This document shows, one piece after another, positions 26,549 through 36,120 of a stretch of DNA of 64,000 bases (position 1 is its first letter; every line of letters starts with the position of its first letter). A program made the position numbers and the translations under genes. The notes below the pieces were generated by a model, which saw nothing but the letters and a program-made list of their open reading frames with translations, searched no databases and was not told the origin of the DNA. The stretch is from Aquisalibacillus elongatus (GTDB taxonomy: Bacteria > Bacillota > Bacilli > Bacillales > Alkalibacillaceae). The stretch spans positions 558,001 to 622,000 of the forward strand of contig NZ_RKRF01000008.1 in assembly GCF_003843875.1 (NCBI RefSeq), given 5' to 3'.

Positions 26549-29500
26549 GTAATGTATTTGCAAGGAAGGTTATCGATAATCGAGAGATTAGTATGGTAGA
26601 CTCATTTAAACAAATATTACCGTTATCAAACCATATTGACATAGGGGTAGGGTATTTCTTCTTAAGCGGGTTTGAAGTTATAGAAGACAACATAACAGAA
26701 TACATGAATCGTGGCGGTAGCATCCGCATACTTATGGGTAATATCACCACAATTAAAACAGGTGAAACCATTCATGAAGGTTATGAACAAAAAGCACAGA
26801 CAAAAGAGCTTTTATTTGAGGAACTATCAAAAGCTAATCAAAAAGACGAAAGTTTAACATTAATTAAGAAGATACATCAATGGATTTCAGAACAAAGGCT
26901 TGAAGTTAAAATATATACTGGTGATGCAAACTATTTCCACGCTAAATCTTATTTGTTTTATCGACAAGATAAAAACCAAACCTACGATGGAGTGTCCATC
27001 GTAGGTTCTAGTAATTTCACTAAAAGTGGATTTATAGGAAATACAGAGTTGAACTCCGTAAGCCAAGATAATTTTGGACCTCTTTCAATTTGGTTTCAAG
27101 ATATTTGGAATAGCGAAGAAGTAATGGATTTTTCAATGGAGTTATTAGATTTTATTGATTCTCAGGTCATAAAATCTGACGTAGAATTAGAGAAAATTAT
27201 ATATATGCATCCAAAAGAAACTTATAGCACTTTTGCAAAGTACTTTGTAAGAAAATTGCCTGAACAAATTAGCGGCGAATTTATGGACAATCTGTACAAA
27301 CACCAAAAAGTAGGGGTATCAGAATGTAAATATAGGCTAGATAGATATAATACTTGTGTCTTGGCAGATGGTGTAGGCTTAGGAAAAACAAGAACTGCTG
27401 CAGCAACTATTTTGGCATCTCACTCTAAACCCGTTCTCATATTAGCATCAAGGAAGCTGCATGAGCAATGGAGAAATGAACTAAATGCTGTAGGGGTTCG
27501 AGAAGACCGTTACCTACTAAAGAGTAAAGAAGAAGTGGCTAGAAAAGAGTTAGCATCCTTAGATGAATATTTGGATACAGAGTTAATCATTGTGGATGAA
27601 GCGCATCAAGGTTTAAAGAACAGCCGAACTAAACTCTATAGGAATTTGTATTTTATTAAAGAAAGAAGTCCTCAAAAAGTAAAAGGTCTTTTATTAACAG
27701 CTACTCCCTGGAATAATTCACGAAGTGATGTTTTTAATCTAGGTCGTTTATTTTTAAGTGTTAAAAACATTCATGCCGAAACTCCTTATTACCCATATTT
27801 ATTTCATGGAAGGCGTAAAGCTGAAAAAGCAATCCAAGAAGATGATAAAGCTTTTAAAACGTTTTGGAGAGATTTATTTTTACAACGAACTAAACGAACA
27901 TATGGTGGACAAGACGTCATTTATTCTGAAAGGAACTTTCCAGTTATAGAGGTTAAATATGAACCTCAAAAAGAAAAAGCTTTTTCAGCAAATGGTGAAA
28001 GAATTGACAGATTACACTTACCTTACATGAACCCTCTTCGATATATAAGAAATGAAGAACAAGAAGAGTTCACTGCAAACCGAATGAAAGTATTGTTTTT
28101 AAAGCGTGCGGATTCTTCTTGGGCGGCTTTTAAGGATACTTTGGAGAAAGTTTTATATCATAATTCTAAACTTTTGAATGATTTAAATAATATTTATCAA
28201 AAATCCGATAATGTCGCACAATTTAAAGAATGGTTAAGGGCTTTTTATGAATTGGATATAAAAGACCAATACGGAGAGTTATTTGAAGGTATTGATGAAG
28301 AAGAAATCAATGAAATGTTCAAGTTGGAAGAAATATCTTTCCAACGTAAAGAAAAGAATCGTATTCGCTTAGATACTAAAATTCAATCTATATCTCATAA
28401 CAAAGCTGTACAGACAATGAAAGCCATGATTAAACATGCTGAAGATGACTTAACTATTCTGAAAACTATTATTGATGAATTAGATACTGCCTTTAGACGA
28501 AAAGATGAAAAATATGAGAAAATTAGAGATTCTATTCTCTCATATCTAAAAAAAGGAGAAAAAGTACTTTTAATATCCCAATTTCGTTCAACGGTAATTA
28601 ATTACTATAAACGTTTTGTTAATGATGAAAAATTCAAAAAATATAATTTAGCACAAGTTACTGGAAGTGATGATGAGTGTTATATAAACCATGATTTAAT
28701 CAATTCAAAAGATGAGGTGTTAGAACGCTTTTCACCGCAGTCCAAAAATCGTACTGACATTGTTCATAGTAACCGTGAAGTGCAATTAGTCATTGGAACA
28801 GAAACACTATCTGTAGGACAGAATCTACAAGACTGTAATGTGTTAATGAATATCGACTTACCTTATAATCCAATGAACCTCGAACAACGCATAGGAAGAA
28901 TAGACAGACCAAGGGAAGAAGTTGGAACTGGAATAATTGATATTATCACTTTCCCATCAATGCCAGTAATTGAATCAGAATTAAAACTAACTCAAAGATT
29001 AAGACAGAAATTACATGGCATATATGAAGATACTAAATTTGATAATTTGGTATTACCTGAATATCAAGATTTCTTAAATCAAGTATTAGACAAAAGAGCC
29101 GTAGGTGGAAAAGACATGGAAACAATGGTCGATAAGACCATTCAATCTACTGTTTTAACAATAGATGCAGAAGAACATTCAGTTGCTTATATTGAATCAC
29201 AAAAACGCATGAAACAAGAACTTGATAAAGAGTATGAAATTAATCATGAGGCAGAAATTAGAGATTGTAGTTTTTCTAAAAACAGTGGACACACTGCTGT
29301 TGTTAAAATCACATTGAAAGATGTTAATAGTAACATTATCGATGAATACAACAAACATATTATGATATACAATAATGATATTAAAGAGGAACTTACTGAG
29401 GTAGAGCCTTTATGGTATAAAGCTTATGACTCAAGTATATTAAATCAAAAAGAATTAAGTTTAGATGAAGCTCAAAATAAGTTAATTGAAGTAAAAAATG

Positions 29501-29940
29501 AAATTGTTAATTCATTTCTTAAAAAGGAAATAAATCAGTACAACCAAAGAATAAAGATTGAAGATGAATTGGATAGTCAAATGGTTGATAAAAAGGTTAA
29601 AAAGGTTATAGTTGATATTAAAGAAAACACTAGGGGACAAAACAAAAACCTAATTGCCTCAAAAATTAAACAAGCTGGTTTTGAACCTAAATCAATTAAA
29701 GTTCTCATTAATCATATCCAATATATTGACAGGCAAATTGATGTTCAAGATATGGAGTTAATTAATGAGTTATATGAGAACATCGGTAAATTATGGGATA
29801 GTTATTCATATTATTATTCTCAGTTAGTTAAAGAAGAACAAATGGAACTTGACCATGATTTTTCTGGTGCTGTGCGTATGGCGGATGAACAGCAAAGCGA
29901 AGTCCAATGGATAATAGGAAACATAGGGATTAACTTCTAA
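26536..29940 (+). CDS. PLD-nuclease/SNF2-like helicase fusion
   Basis: 1134 residues. The N-terminal phospholipase-D-type nuclease has His135-x-Lys137 (HAK) and GSSN about 18 residues later. The helicase part has Walker A DGVGLGKT (278-285), DEAH (354-357), LLLTATPW and QRIGRIDRP near 784-792. The C-terminal third is helical. The start TTG 26536 has AAGGTGG upstream and overlaps the methylase gene. With that methylase it makes a compact restriction-type system: helicase-coupled cleavage of unmarked DNA is the inferred role. It resembles the DISARM parts DrmC and DrmD fused, but DrmA and DrmB are absent. Confidence 0.85.
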   Translation: MSEISNVFARKVIDNREISMVDSFKQILPLSNHIDIGVGYFFLSGFEVIEDNITEYMNRGGSIRILMGNITTIKTGETIHEGYEQKAQTKELLFEELSKANQKDESLTLIKKIHQWISEQRLEVKIYTGDANYFHAKSYLFYRQDKNQTYDGVSIVGSSNFTKSGFIGNTELNSVSQDNFGPLSIWFQDIWNSEEVMDFSMELLDFIDSQVIKSDVELEKIIYMHPKETYSTFAKYFVRKLPEQISGEFMDNLYKHQKVGVSECKYRLDRYNTCVLADGVGLGKTRTAAATILASHSKPVLILASRKLHEQWRNELNAVGVREDRYLLKSKEEVARKELASLDEYLDTELIIVDEAHQGLKNSRTKLYRNLYFIKERSPQKVKGLLLTATPWNNSRSDVFNLGRLFLSVKNIHAETPYYPYLFHGRRKAEKAIQEDDKAFKTFWRDLFLQRTKRTYGGQDVIYSERNFPVIEVKYEPQKEKAFSANGERIDRLHLPYMNPLRYIRNEEQEEFTANRMKVLFLKRADSSWAAFKDTLEKVLYHNSKLLNDLNNIYQKSDNVAQFKEWLRAFYELDIKDQYGELFEGIDEEEINEMFKLEEISFQRKEKNRIRLDTKIQSISHNKAVQTMKAMIKHAEDDLTILKTIIDELDTAFRRKDEKYEKIRDSILSYLKKGEKVLLISQFRSTVINYYKRFVNDEKFKKYNLAQVTGSDDECYINHDLINSKDEVLERFSPQSKNRTDIVHSNREVQLVIGTETLSVGQNLQDCNVLMNIDLPYNPMNLEQRIGRIDRPREEVGTGIIDIITFPSMPVIESELKLTQRLRQKLHGIYEDTKFDNLVLPEYQDFLNQVLDKRAVGGKDMETMVDKTIQSTVLTIDAEEHSVAYIESQKRMKQELDKEYEINHEAEIRDCSFSKNSGHTAVVKITLKDVNSNIIDEYNKHIMIYNNDIKEELTEVEPLWYKAYDSSILNQKELSLDEAQNKLIEVKNEIVNSFLKKEINQYNQRIKIEDELDSQMVDKKVKKVIVDIKENTRGQNKNLIASKIKQAGFEPKSIKVLINHIQYIDRQIDVQDMELINELYENIGKLWDSYSYYYSQLVKEEQMELDHDFSGAVRMADEQQSEVQWIIGNIGINF

Positions 29941-30030
29941 TTAATATGAGAAAAAACACGTTCTAAATTAGTTAAAAAGAATATAATTTAATTTAATTTA
30001 ATTTAAAATTAAATATTACACAAATTTTAA

Positions 30031-30067
30031 GGCAGAAGTTATTGATTTTTATACTTCTGTCTTTTTT
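30031..30067 (+). terminator. Intrinsic terminator abutting the CBASS ribosome site
   Basis: Stem GGCAGAAGT/ACTTCTGTC and six T, followed directly by AGGAGG and the CD-NTase start at 30080. It ends the methylase/helicase operon. Its position just before the ribosome site means any transcript begun upstream must read through it, so it may also act as an attenuator of the CBASS genes. Confidence 0.75.
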
Positions 30068-30079
30068 AGGAGGATTATA

Positions 30080-31084
30080 ATGACTATTAAAACAGTTAAT
30101 TCTGGTTTTGAATCATTTATTAAAGATTTTGTTAATTTAGATGAAGATAATACTAAGACTGCTCGTTCAAGTAGGGATTGGTTATATGAGCAATTAAAAG
30201 ATTTCCCTAATAAAGTTGATAATTTCCCAAGTTTATATAGTGGAAAAGAAACCAAAGGTTTTGGCTCTTTTCAACGTCGGACTAAGATACGTCCTTTAGA
30301 TGATATCGATTTTCTACTTGTATTTAAAGGTGAAGGAACAACATATACGGAATATTCGGTAGATGAAATAGAGTTGAATGTCCCTGATTCATCAGAAAAA
30401 CTTAGGAAGTTATGTAATGCAGATAACAAGTTAAATTCTATTAAGGTAGTAGAAAAAATTAAAAATTCGCTCTCTAACATACCACAATACCAAAAAGCAG
30501 AGATTCACAGGAGGCAAGAAGCTGCTACATTAAAAATGACTTCCTATGATTGGAATTTTGATATAGTCCCCGCGTTTATAACGAATGAAGATTCGTTTGG
30601 TAAAAATTACTATATAATACCGAATGGAAATGGTAAGTGGAAAAAGACCGACCCTAGGATTGATAATGATAGAACCAGAAACACTAATAAAAAGTTTGAT
30701 GGGAGTATTTTAGAGTTTATTAGGTTAATAAAGTATTGGAATTGTAATTCTAACACTCCTAAAGTTTCATCGTATTTAATGGAAAATATTATCTTGGATT
30801 ATTTTGATGGTAAACATTCTTGGATTGGAAGAAAAGAGGAAATAAGAGATTTTTTCTTTAACTTAAAAACCTCAATCTTTCTTTCTCATTATGACCCAAA
30901 GGGTATACAAGGAGACTTAAATGATTTAGATTATGATATTAAAGTAAAAATAAGTAATCATGCTGGTAATTGCTATGATTATGCATCTGAAGCAATTGAG
31001 TTAGAGTCTCAAAGTGAACATAAGAAAGCAGTAGAAAAGTGGCGAACAATTTTCGGAAATGATTTTCCAGAATGTGACGAGTAG
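30080..31084 (+). CDS. CBASS CD-NTase (cGAS/DncV-like nucleotidyltransferase)
   Basis: 334-residue nucleotidyltransferase that should make a cyclic oligonucleotide on phage infection. Signature Gly62-Ser63 is in FGSFQRR, the metal-binding pair is Asp75-x-Asp77 in RPLDDIDFL, and the third acidic residue is Asp161 in WNFDIVPAF, all intact. The helical C-terminus follows. The next gene, 11 bp on, encodes an S-4TM effector, so the two form a minimal CBASS. No Cap2/Cap3 (E1/E2, JAB) or HORMA/TRIP13 genes are present. The nucleotide product is not predictable by reading. Confidence 0.88.
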   Translation: MTIKTVNSGFESFIKDFVNLDEDNTKTARSSRDWLYEQLKDFPNKVDNFPSLYSGKETKGFGSFQRRTKIRPLDDIDFLLVFKGEGTTYTEYSVDEIELNVPDSSEKLRKLCNADNKLNSIKVVEKIKNSLSNIPQYQKAEIHRRQEAATLKMTSYDWNFDIVPAFITNEDSFGKNYYIIPNGNGKWKKTDPRIDNDRTRNTNKKFDGSILEFIRLIKYWNCNSNTPKVSSYLMENIILDYFDGKHSWIGRKEEIRDFFFNLKTSIFLSHYDPKGIQGDLNDLDYDIKVKISNHAGNCYDYASEAIELESQSEHKKAVEKWRTIFGNDFPECDE

Positions 31085-31095
31085 GAGATAATAAA

Positions 31096-31992
31096 ATGCT
31101 TGATAGACAGAATGAAGAAAAAAATATCCTTTTACTAAAAGCAATGAGGCATACTTATAACCGAGCCAAGAAAGTCTATGGGATAAGGATGACAATAGGG
31201 GTTTTTATCCCTATTAGTTCTATTATATTTTCATTATTAAATCAATATGGAATAACTGGTGATTTTTCCTCTTTGTTTTCCATATTAGGCTTAGTTTGGC
31301 TTCCTGTCTTCTACTTTTTAAATCAACTTGAAAATAACGAAATAGGAAATGGAGCAAAAATCCAAGAAGAATTTGATACGAATGTATTTTCACTTCCCTG
31401 GAATAAAGCTTTAGTAAGAACTAGGATTTCTCCAGAGGATATTCAAGAGAAAGCTATTTTTTATAAAGGGAATATTTCAACTTTAAGAGATTGGTATGTT
31501 GGATTGGATTCTAAGCATTACTTAGTAAATGTGCTTTTGGCTCAAAGGAGTAATTTAATGTGGGCAGTTTCTTTGAAAAAGAGGTTTTCAAAATTAATTT
31601 TAATAGTCTCAATACTATACCTAATCATAACAGTAGCTTATGCATGTTTTATTGATATGTCAATGCAGAGCTATTTAATGATAATTTTCTTACCTTCTAT
31701 TTCAGTATTACTCTATGGGGTGAGTACATGGTGGGAATTAAGAAAGCAAAGTAACATAATTTGTGAACTGGGAGAAGACATAAGAATTGATTGTGAGAAA
31801 TTTGTATCAAATGAAATTGATTTAGATATTACGTATTGTAGACAATATCAAGATGCTATTTATGTTTATAATAGAACAAATTCTGTACTTATACCAGAAT
31901 GGCTATACTGGATGAGAAGGAAAAAAGATGATGAGAAAATGCTTGAAGTAAATAGAAGACTTAGTAAAGAATCGAATAAAAGAGAGAGCTAA
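31096..31992 (+). CDS. S-4TM family pore-forming CBASS effector
   Basis: 298 residues with two pairs of membrane helices: about 35-55 and 60-80, then 175-195 and 200-220, separated by a soluble region with SPEDIQEKAIFYKGN and LRDWYVG. This layout matches the S-4TM putative pore-forming effectors found next to CD-NTases. On binding the second messenger it should permeabilise the inner membrane and abort infection (family knowledge). It follows the CD-NTase by 11 bp. Confidence 0.85.
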   Translation: MLDRQNEEKNILLLKAMRHTYNRAKKVYGIRMTIGVFIPISSIIFSLLNQYGITGDFSSLFSILGLVWLPVFYFLNQLENNEIGNGAKIQEEFDTNVFSLPWNKALVRTRISPEDIQEKAIFYKGNISTLRDWYVGLDSKHYLVNVLLAQRSNLMWAVSLKKRFSKLILIVSILYLIITVAYACFIDMSMQSYLMIIFLPSISVLLYGVSTWWELRKQSNIICELGEDIRIDCEKFVSNEIDLDITYCRQYQDAIYVYNRTNSVLIPEWLYWMRRKKDDEKMLEVNRRLSKESNKRES

Positions 31993-32047
31993 CGTATAAT
32001 TAAACTAAAATTAACAATATGTTATTAATGGATAATGGAGGATTAGC

Positions 32048-32893
32048 ATGGAAAAAAGACCAAGAACAATTCAAATCTTTTTGCCTTATGGTTCACCACG
32101 GGGAATAAAAATTGCAGAAATCACAAATAGGACTGTTCAAGCTATTTTAATACCTAGAAATGAATTTAATCGAATTAGCGAAAGACATGAAATACAGAAT
32201 GTAGGTATTTATTTTTTATTTGGTCACGACGAAGAAAATTCGAAGCCTCAGGTATATATAGGAGAGGCTGAAAATTGCTACAAACGTTTGAACACTCATA
32301 ATAAAGAAAAAGATTTTTGGGAAGTTGTTGTTGTATTTGTAACAAATAATCCCCAAAATCAATTTACTAAAAGTGATGTGAAGTATTTAGAAAATCTTTC
32401 TTATCTTAAAGCTGTTGAGAATAATAGGTTTTATATTAATCAAACTATTCCACAACAAACTTTTGTGCCAGAATGGAGAAAAGCAGATTTAGAGGATATT
32501 TTTAATACAATTAAAATTTTGCTATCCACACTTGGATACCCACTATATGAATCTATGAGAAAAGTAAGTGAAACTGATGAGAGTGAGATATACTTTTGTT
32601 CTAATAATGAAGTAAGCGCAAAAGGAGAATATAACGAAGAAGGATTTATCGTTTTTAAAGGTTCAAGTGTTAGACCACTAACAACGAAAGCTTTTAAAGC
32701 TAAAAGTAAAAGAGATAAACTAATAGAAGATAAAGTTATTATTGAAAAAGACGGAAAGTTTATATTTTATGAAGACTATCAATTCACATCGCCTAGTTTG
32801 GCTGCTTCAATAGTTTTAGGAAGGAATCAAAATGGATGGATAGCTTGGAAGAACAAAGCAGGGAAAACACTGGATGAGATTAAGAGGCAGTAA
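32048..32893 (+). CDS. GIY-YIG nuclease-like protein with DUF4357 domain
   Basis: 281 residues. VGIYFLFG (about 57-64) and QVYIGEAENCYKRL (about 73-86) are the GIY and YIG strands. The C-terminal part, from about residue 190 (EVSAKGEYNEEGFIVFKGS) to SIVLGRNQNGWIAWKNKAG, is the DUF4357 module often attached to such domains in restriction contexts. The usual GIY-YIG Arg after YIG is replaced by Lys or offset, so catalysis is uncertain. AATGGAGG precedes ATG 32048. It lies 55 bp after the S-4TM gene and may share the CBASS transcript. Confidence 0.8.
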   Translation: MEKRPRTIQIFLPYGSPRGIKIAEITNRTVQAILIPRNEFNRISERHEIQNVGIYFLFGHDEENSKPQVYIGEAENCYKRLNTHNKEKDFWEVVVVFVTNNPQNQFTKSDVKYLENLSYLKAVENNRFYINQTIPQQTFVPEWRKADLEDIFNTIKILLSTLGYPLYESMRKVSETDESEIYFCSNNEVSAKGEYNEEGFIVFKGSSVRPLTTKAFKAKSKRDKLIEDKVIIEKDGKFIFYEDYQFTSPSLAASIVLGRNQNGWIAWKNKAGKTLDEIKRQ

Positions 32894-33301
32894 AAATGAG
32901 TAACATTGTTAACAGGGTTAGTTAAGGAGTTAACACCATCCACAATTTTGTCCCACCTACTAACCTCACAATAAGTATTCTAGACTAAAAGAAAATGAAG
33001 AAATAAGCATGTTAACAAGAACCTTTCTTATTGCAAGGTTCTTATTTTATTAACTGGTAATTTTATGTATTCAAAAAATCTTTACTAGGAAAAAATAGCT
33101 TTTATTTTAAGGACATTTATATGTATTTTTTTCTATTAATTGTTGATTTGATGATAAGGTACTTTAATCCTGAGAAATATATATATAATGCTAATGTAGA
33201 TAACTTATAGATAAATTCTAATAATTTTAATTTGAAAATTATGGTACTATTTACTAAAGGAACTTTTAAACTTAAAATTTGATTTTTAAGGGGAGGGTAT
33301 T
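32894..33301. other. Intergenic region between CBASS unit and nuclease cluster
   Basis: About 400 bp without a gene. It holds the terminator at 33017-33050 and AT-rich sequence expected to contain the promoter of the next unit, which I could not define. Confidence 0.5.
33017..33050 (+). terminator. Terminator after the GIY-YIG/DUF4357 gene
   Basis: AAGAACCT/AAGGTTCTT stem with a 10-base loop, then TATTTTATT. Confidence 0.7.
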
Positions 33302-33556
33302 ATGTCGACATTGTATGAAGCTATATTGGAATGTTTTAGAACTTCACAGAAAGTCATGACTATTCAGGAAGTGAGTGACTATATTGATAAGAACTATTCA
33401 CAGAGTTGGAAAGATATTAGGACTACCCTAGCAGATATGACCCACGAGAATTACGATGGGAATTCTAGTTCTACAGTACCATATGAATTTAGACGATTAA
33501 AAAGAGTGGGCAGAGGTAGATATGAATTAATACCACTACAACATGAAAATCGGTAA
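33302..33556 (+). CDS. Small winged-helix-like protein (HARE/DUF7669-like)
   Basis: 84 residues: TLYEAILECFRTSQKVMTIQ, then EVSDYIDKNYSQSWKDIRTTL, and RRLKRVGRGRYELI at the C-terminus, the pattern of a small winged-helix module that often accompanies restriction enzymes. GGGGAGGG precedes the ATG. It is first in a run of plus-strand nuclease-like genes and may recognise DNA for the nuclease encoded 33 bp downstream. The family assignment is tentative. Confidence 0.65.
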   Translation: MSTLYEAILECFRTSQKVMTIQEVSDYIDKNYSQSWKDIRTTLADMTHENYDGNSSSTVPYEFRRLKRVGRGRYELIPLQHENR

Positions 33557-33588
33557 TGATATCAAATCTATTAAAAGGATGATTTTTA

Positions 33589-34620
33589 ATGTCAGAAGTA
33601 CACTATTTTCCTAGATATTCACAAAAAGAAAATATGGTTACAAATAACACCTTATTATTATTTAGAAGACTATATAATCATAGCCCTATAAAATTTACTG
33701 AATTCATGAATGCTCTTTTCGAAAACAATGATATAGTACTGAATACAACAGTAAAGTTTAAGCAGCAAGAGAAAGCATCAAGTGGTAGTGTTCCAGATGG
33801 TTATATTGAACAAGAAAGTATTAAAGTAGTTATTGAAACAAAGTTGTATGGGCAGAAAAATTTACCTCAAATAAAGAAACATTGGGATGGTTTTGAAAAC
33901 GAAGACCAACAAATATTTTTATGGATAAACAAAGAGCCTATTTCTGGTGATTATCTAGATAAAATAAACAAAGTATTAAATACTTATAATGATGACAATC
34001 AACAAAATATCCAATTTGTAGCAACAACATTTAAAGATATTTGTAATAGTTTTAATAATGTTCTAAATGACTATGATTTAGAGATGAAAGGTCTAATAGA
34101 TGATTATGAATCATTTTGTAATGAAACAAACTTAATCGATAATTCTGATTCAAAAATTAGAGTCGTATTAACAGGCAAAACATTAGAACAGAATTTAAAA
34201 TATAATGTTTACTATAATCCTGCTGACAGAGGTTATCAAAACACGAAATATTTAGGTTTATATAAAGAAAAGGCTGTTCGAGCAATTGGTGAGTTTTCAT
34301 GTATTGTTGACGCACAGTACATACCTAAAGCAGACAAAATAGATATCATTAAAGAAGTAAAAGGAAGTGTAACAGAGGAACAAAAGGAAATTATTAAAGA
34401 GGTAACGATTGAAGCGAAACATAAATATGGCTATCAGCTTGAAGAAGGACGAAGGTTTTTCTTTGTTGATAAATACTATGAAACTAATTATATGAAAAAA
34501 TCAAAAGGAGCTGTGCAAGGCACACGATATATAGATTTACCAGAGATTGATGGTATTGACCAAGATATGTCAGCGGCTGATATTGCCGAACTATTAAACG
34601 GTAAAACATGGGAGATATAG
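33589..34620 (+). CDS. PD-(D/E)XK nuclease-like protein
   Basis: 343 residues with a textbook restriction-fold core: SVPDGYIE (Asp70) and VVIETKLYG (Glu83-x-Lys85), in the N-terminal third. The C-terminal domain contains repeated lysine/glutamate helices and GRRFFFVDKYYETNY. AAAAGGATG lies at proper distance. It is directly preceded by the winged-helix gene and its stop is 2 bp from the next start, so translation is probably coupled. A DNA-cleaving effector role is inferred. Confidence 0.75.
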   Translation: MSEVHYFPRYSQKENMVTNNTLLLFRRLYNHSPIKFTEFMNALFENNDIVLNTTVKFKQQEKASSGSVPDGYIEQESIKVVIETKLYGQKNLPQIKKHWDGFENEDQQIFLWINKEPISGDYLDKINKVLNTYNDDNQQNIQFVATTFKDICNSFNNVLNDYDLEMKGLIDDYESFCNETNLIDNSDSKIRVVLTGKTLEQNLKYNVYYNPADRGYQNTKYLGLYKEKAVRAIGEFSCIVDAQYIPKADKIDIIKEVKGSVTEEQKEIIKEVTIEAKHKYGYQLEEGRRFFFVDKYYETNYMKKSKGAVQGTRYIDLPEIDGIDQDMSAADIAELLNGKTWEI

Positions 34621-34621
34621 G

Positions 34622-35200
34622 TTGGAAATTTCTAATGGGAGATGTGGTAACTTGGAACCAATCAATTTAGAAGACAAAATTTCATCTAAACAAAAAGGTG
34701 ATATTACCGAGAGTAGAGTTGCAGAACTAATAACTCTAGGTTCAAGAGGACAGTTAACATGTTACACACCTTCTTCAGATGATGATGGAATTGATATTAT
34801 TGTAAATGCTAAAGGTGAATTTAATACTTTATACATACAAGTTAAAAGTAGATTTAATTTAAATAAGAAAAAACGTTTTGTTACAAATATTGGTTGTAAA
34901 ACATTTAAAAGTCACTCTTCGTTTTATATCATTTTCATGTATTTTAGTCCTAAAGATTTAGAAGTAGAGACAGTATGGTTAATACCTTCAAAAGATTTTG
35001 AACAATTAGCTTATTTAATATCAGAAGGCAAATCTCATAAATCTTCTTACCGATTCGCTGCTAATCCTAAATCTGAAATTGATAAATGGGCGAAATATAA
35101 AGTTGATAAGTCACAGTTAGGGCAACAGATTTTAAAAACTTGTTTAGAGGAAAATGATAAAGAAGAAATCATTCACCATTGTGGAAAAAGTTATTGTTAA
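34622..35200 (+). CDS. DUF4365-like nuclease-fold protein
   Basis: 192 residues from a TTG start one base after the previous stop. KQKGDITESRVAEL (Glu30), DDDGIDIIV (Asp58) and YIQVKSR (Gln73-x-Lys75) follow the core of the DUF4365/Mrr-like endonuclease fold, with Gln in place of the middle acidic residue as in that subgroup. Its end lies 30 bp before the next gene. Being second in a tight nuclease pair suggests the two proteins work together. Confidence 0.65.
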   Translation: MEISNGRCGNLEPINLEDKISSKQKGDITESRVAELITLGSRGQLTCYTPSSDDDGIDIIVNAKGEFNTLYIQVKSRFNLNKKKRFVTNIGCKTFKSHSSFYIIFMYFSPKDLEVETVWLIPSKDFEQLAYLISEGKSHKSSYRFAANPKSEIDKWAKYKVDKSQLGQQILKTCLEENDKEEIIHHCGKSYC

Positions 35201-35230
35201 ATTAAGAGAGAGTGATTGGGAGGGAAACCT

Positions 35231-36073
35231 TTGGCTAGTCGCGAGGTTATAAAAAGTGAGGAAGTAAGAGAATTATTTAGTGATAAAACCAATGATATAG
35301 TTGAAAATTTCTTAAAATTATATGAAAGTAAATCATCAAGACGCACGTATAAAAGTAAGATAAATAAGTTATTGTTTTCTTTAGAAAAGGAAGTTACTGA
35401 AATAACAATAGATGACTATTATGCAGAAATTAATAAAAATGGACAAAATTCACATAAAGAATCCTTTTTTAAATTCTTATATGCCTTTGAATATTTAAGG
35501 AATCCGGATGGCTTTAATTCGTTATGGATTAAAGAAAATTTAATTGAGGAGTTTTCAAAGGAAAATAGAAAGAAACAAACAAAAAAGAAAAAAACTAATG
35601 AACCTTTATCTGTATTAGAACTAACAACTATTCAACAAATATTAAAAAAAGATTTTACAAGACTCGAATTGCATAAAATGGATTTTTGTTGGTATATGTT
35701 GTTTGAACTAGGGTGTAGTGTAGAAGAAGTGAAAGAACTAAAAAGTAATCAATTAGCAAATGGTTTTATTACTACTCATTTAGGTAATAATCTAAAAATC
35801 CCAGAACGATTTAATCGGATGTTCGATGAACTTAATAAACGTGATAATAATTACAATGGATTCTATACGGTTCATGTGCTTATAGCCGAATTAGGAGAAA
35901 TGGCAGGTTTAGAGAGGAAATTAACACCTATAATTATTAAAAAAACTAGAAACGCAAATATGTTAACATGTTCAAATTGTATTGAATCATATTGGAATAC
36001 AACGGATAATTGGTTTTCCATTAATAATAGGGTTATCTGTAAAAAATGTTCTGATGAGTTAAAAAAAAACTAG
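35231..36073 (+). CDS. Tyrosine-recombinase-like protein with C-terminal zinc ribbon, probably not catalytic
   Basis: 280 residues from TTG 35231, chosen because GGGAGGG lies 7 bases upstream (an in-frame TTG at 35216 overlaps it). The N-terminus looks like a recombinase core-binding domain (VENFLKLYESKSSRRTYKSK) and the middle like a catalytic-domain scaffold (CWYMLFELGCSVEEVKELK), but the Arg of the first box, the HxxR box and the tyrosine are missing. The tail has CSNC and CKKC pairs 24 residues apart, a zinc ribbon. I suggest a DNA-binding adaptor derived from an integrase. Confidence 0.6.
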   Translation: MASREVIKSEEVRELFSDKTNDIVENFLKLYESKSSRRTYKSKINKLLFSLEKEVTEITIDDYYAEINKNGQNSHKESFFKFLYAFEYLRNPDGFNSLWIKENLIEEFSKENRKKQTKKKKTNEPLSVLELTTIQQILKKDFTRLELHKMDFCWYMLFELGCSVEEVKELKSNQLANGFITTHLGNNLKIPERFNRMFDELNKRDNNYNGFYTVHVLIAELGEMAGLERKLTPIIIKKTRNANMLTCSNCIESYWNTTDNWFSINNRVICKKCSDELKKN

Positions 36074-36120
36074 GATTTCAACTAGAAATAAGTTCTATAA
36101 AGAATAAAGACGTTGAAGTT

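Noticed and set aside
22898..29940. Complete DISARM system
   Set aside because: No DrmA or DrmB homolog is nearby and the PLD and helicase parts are fused.
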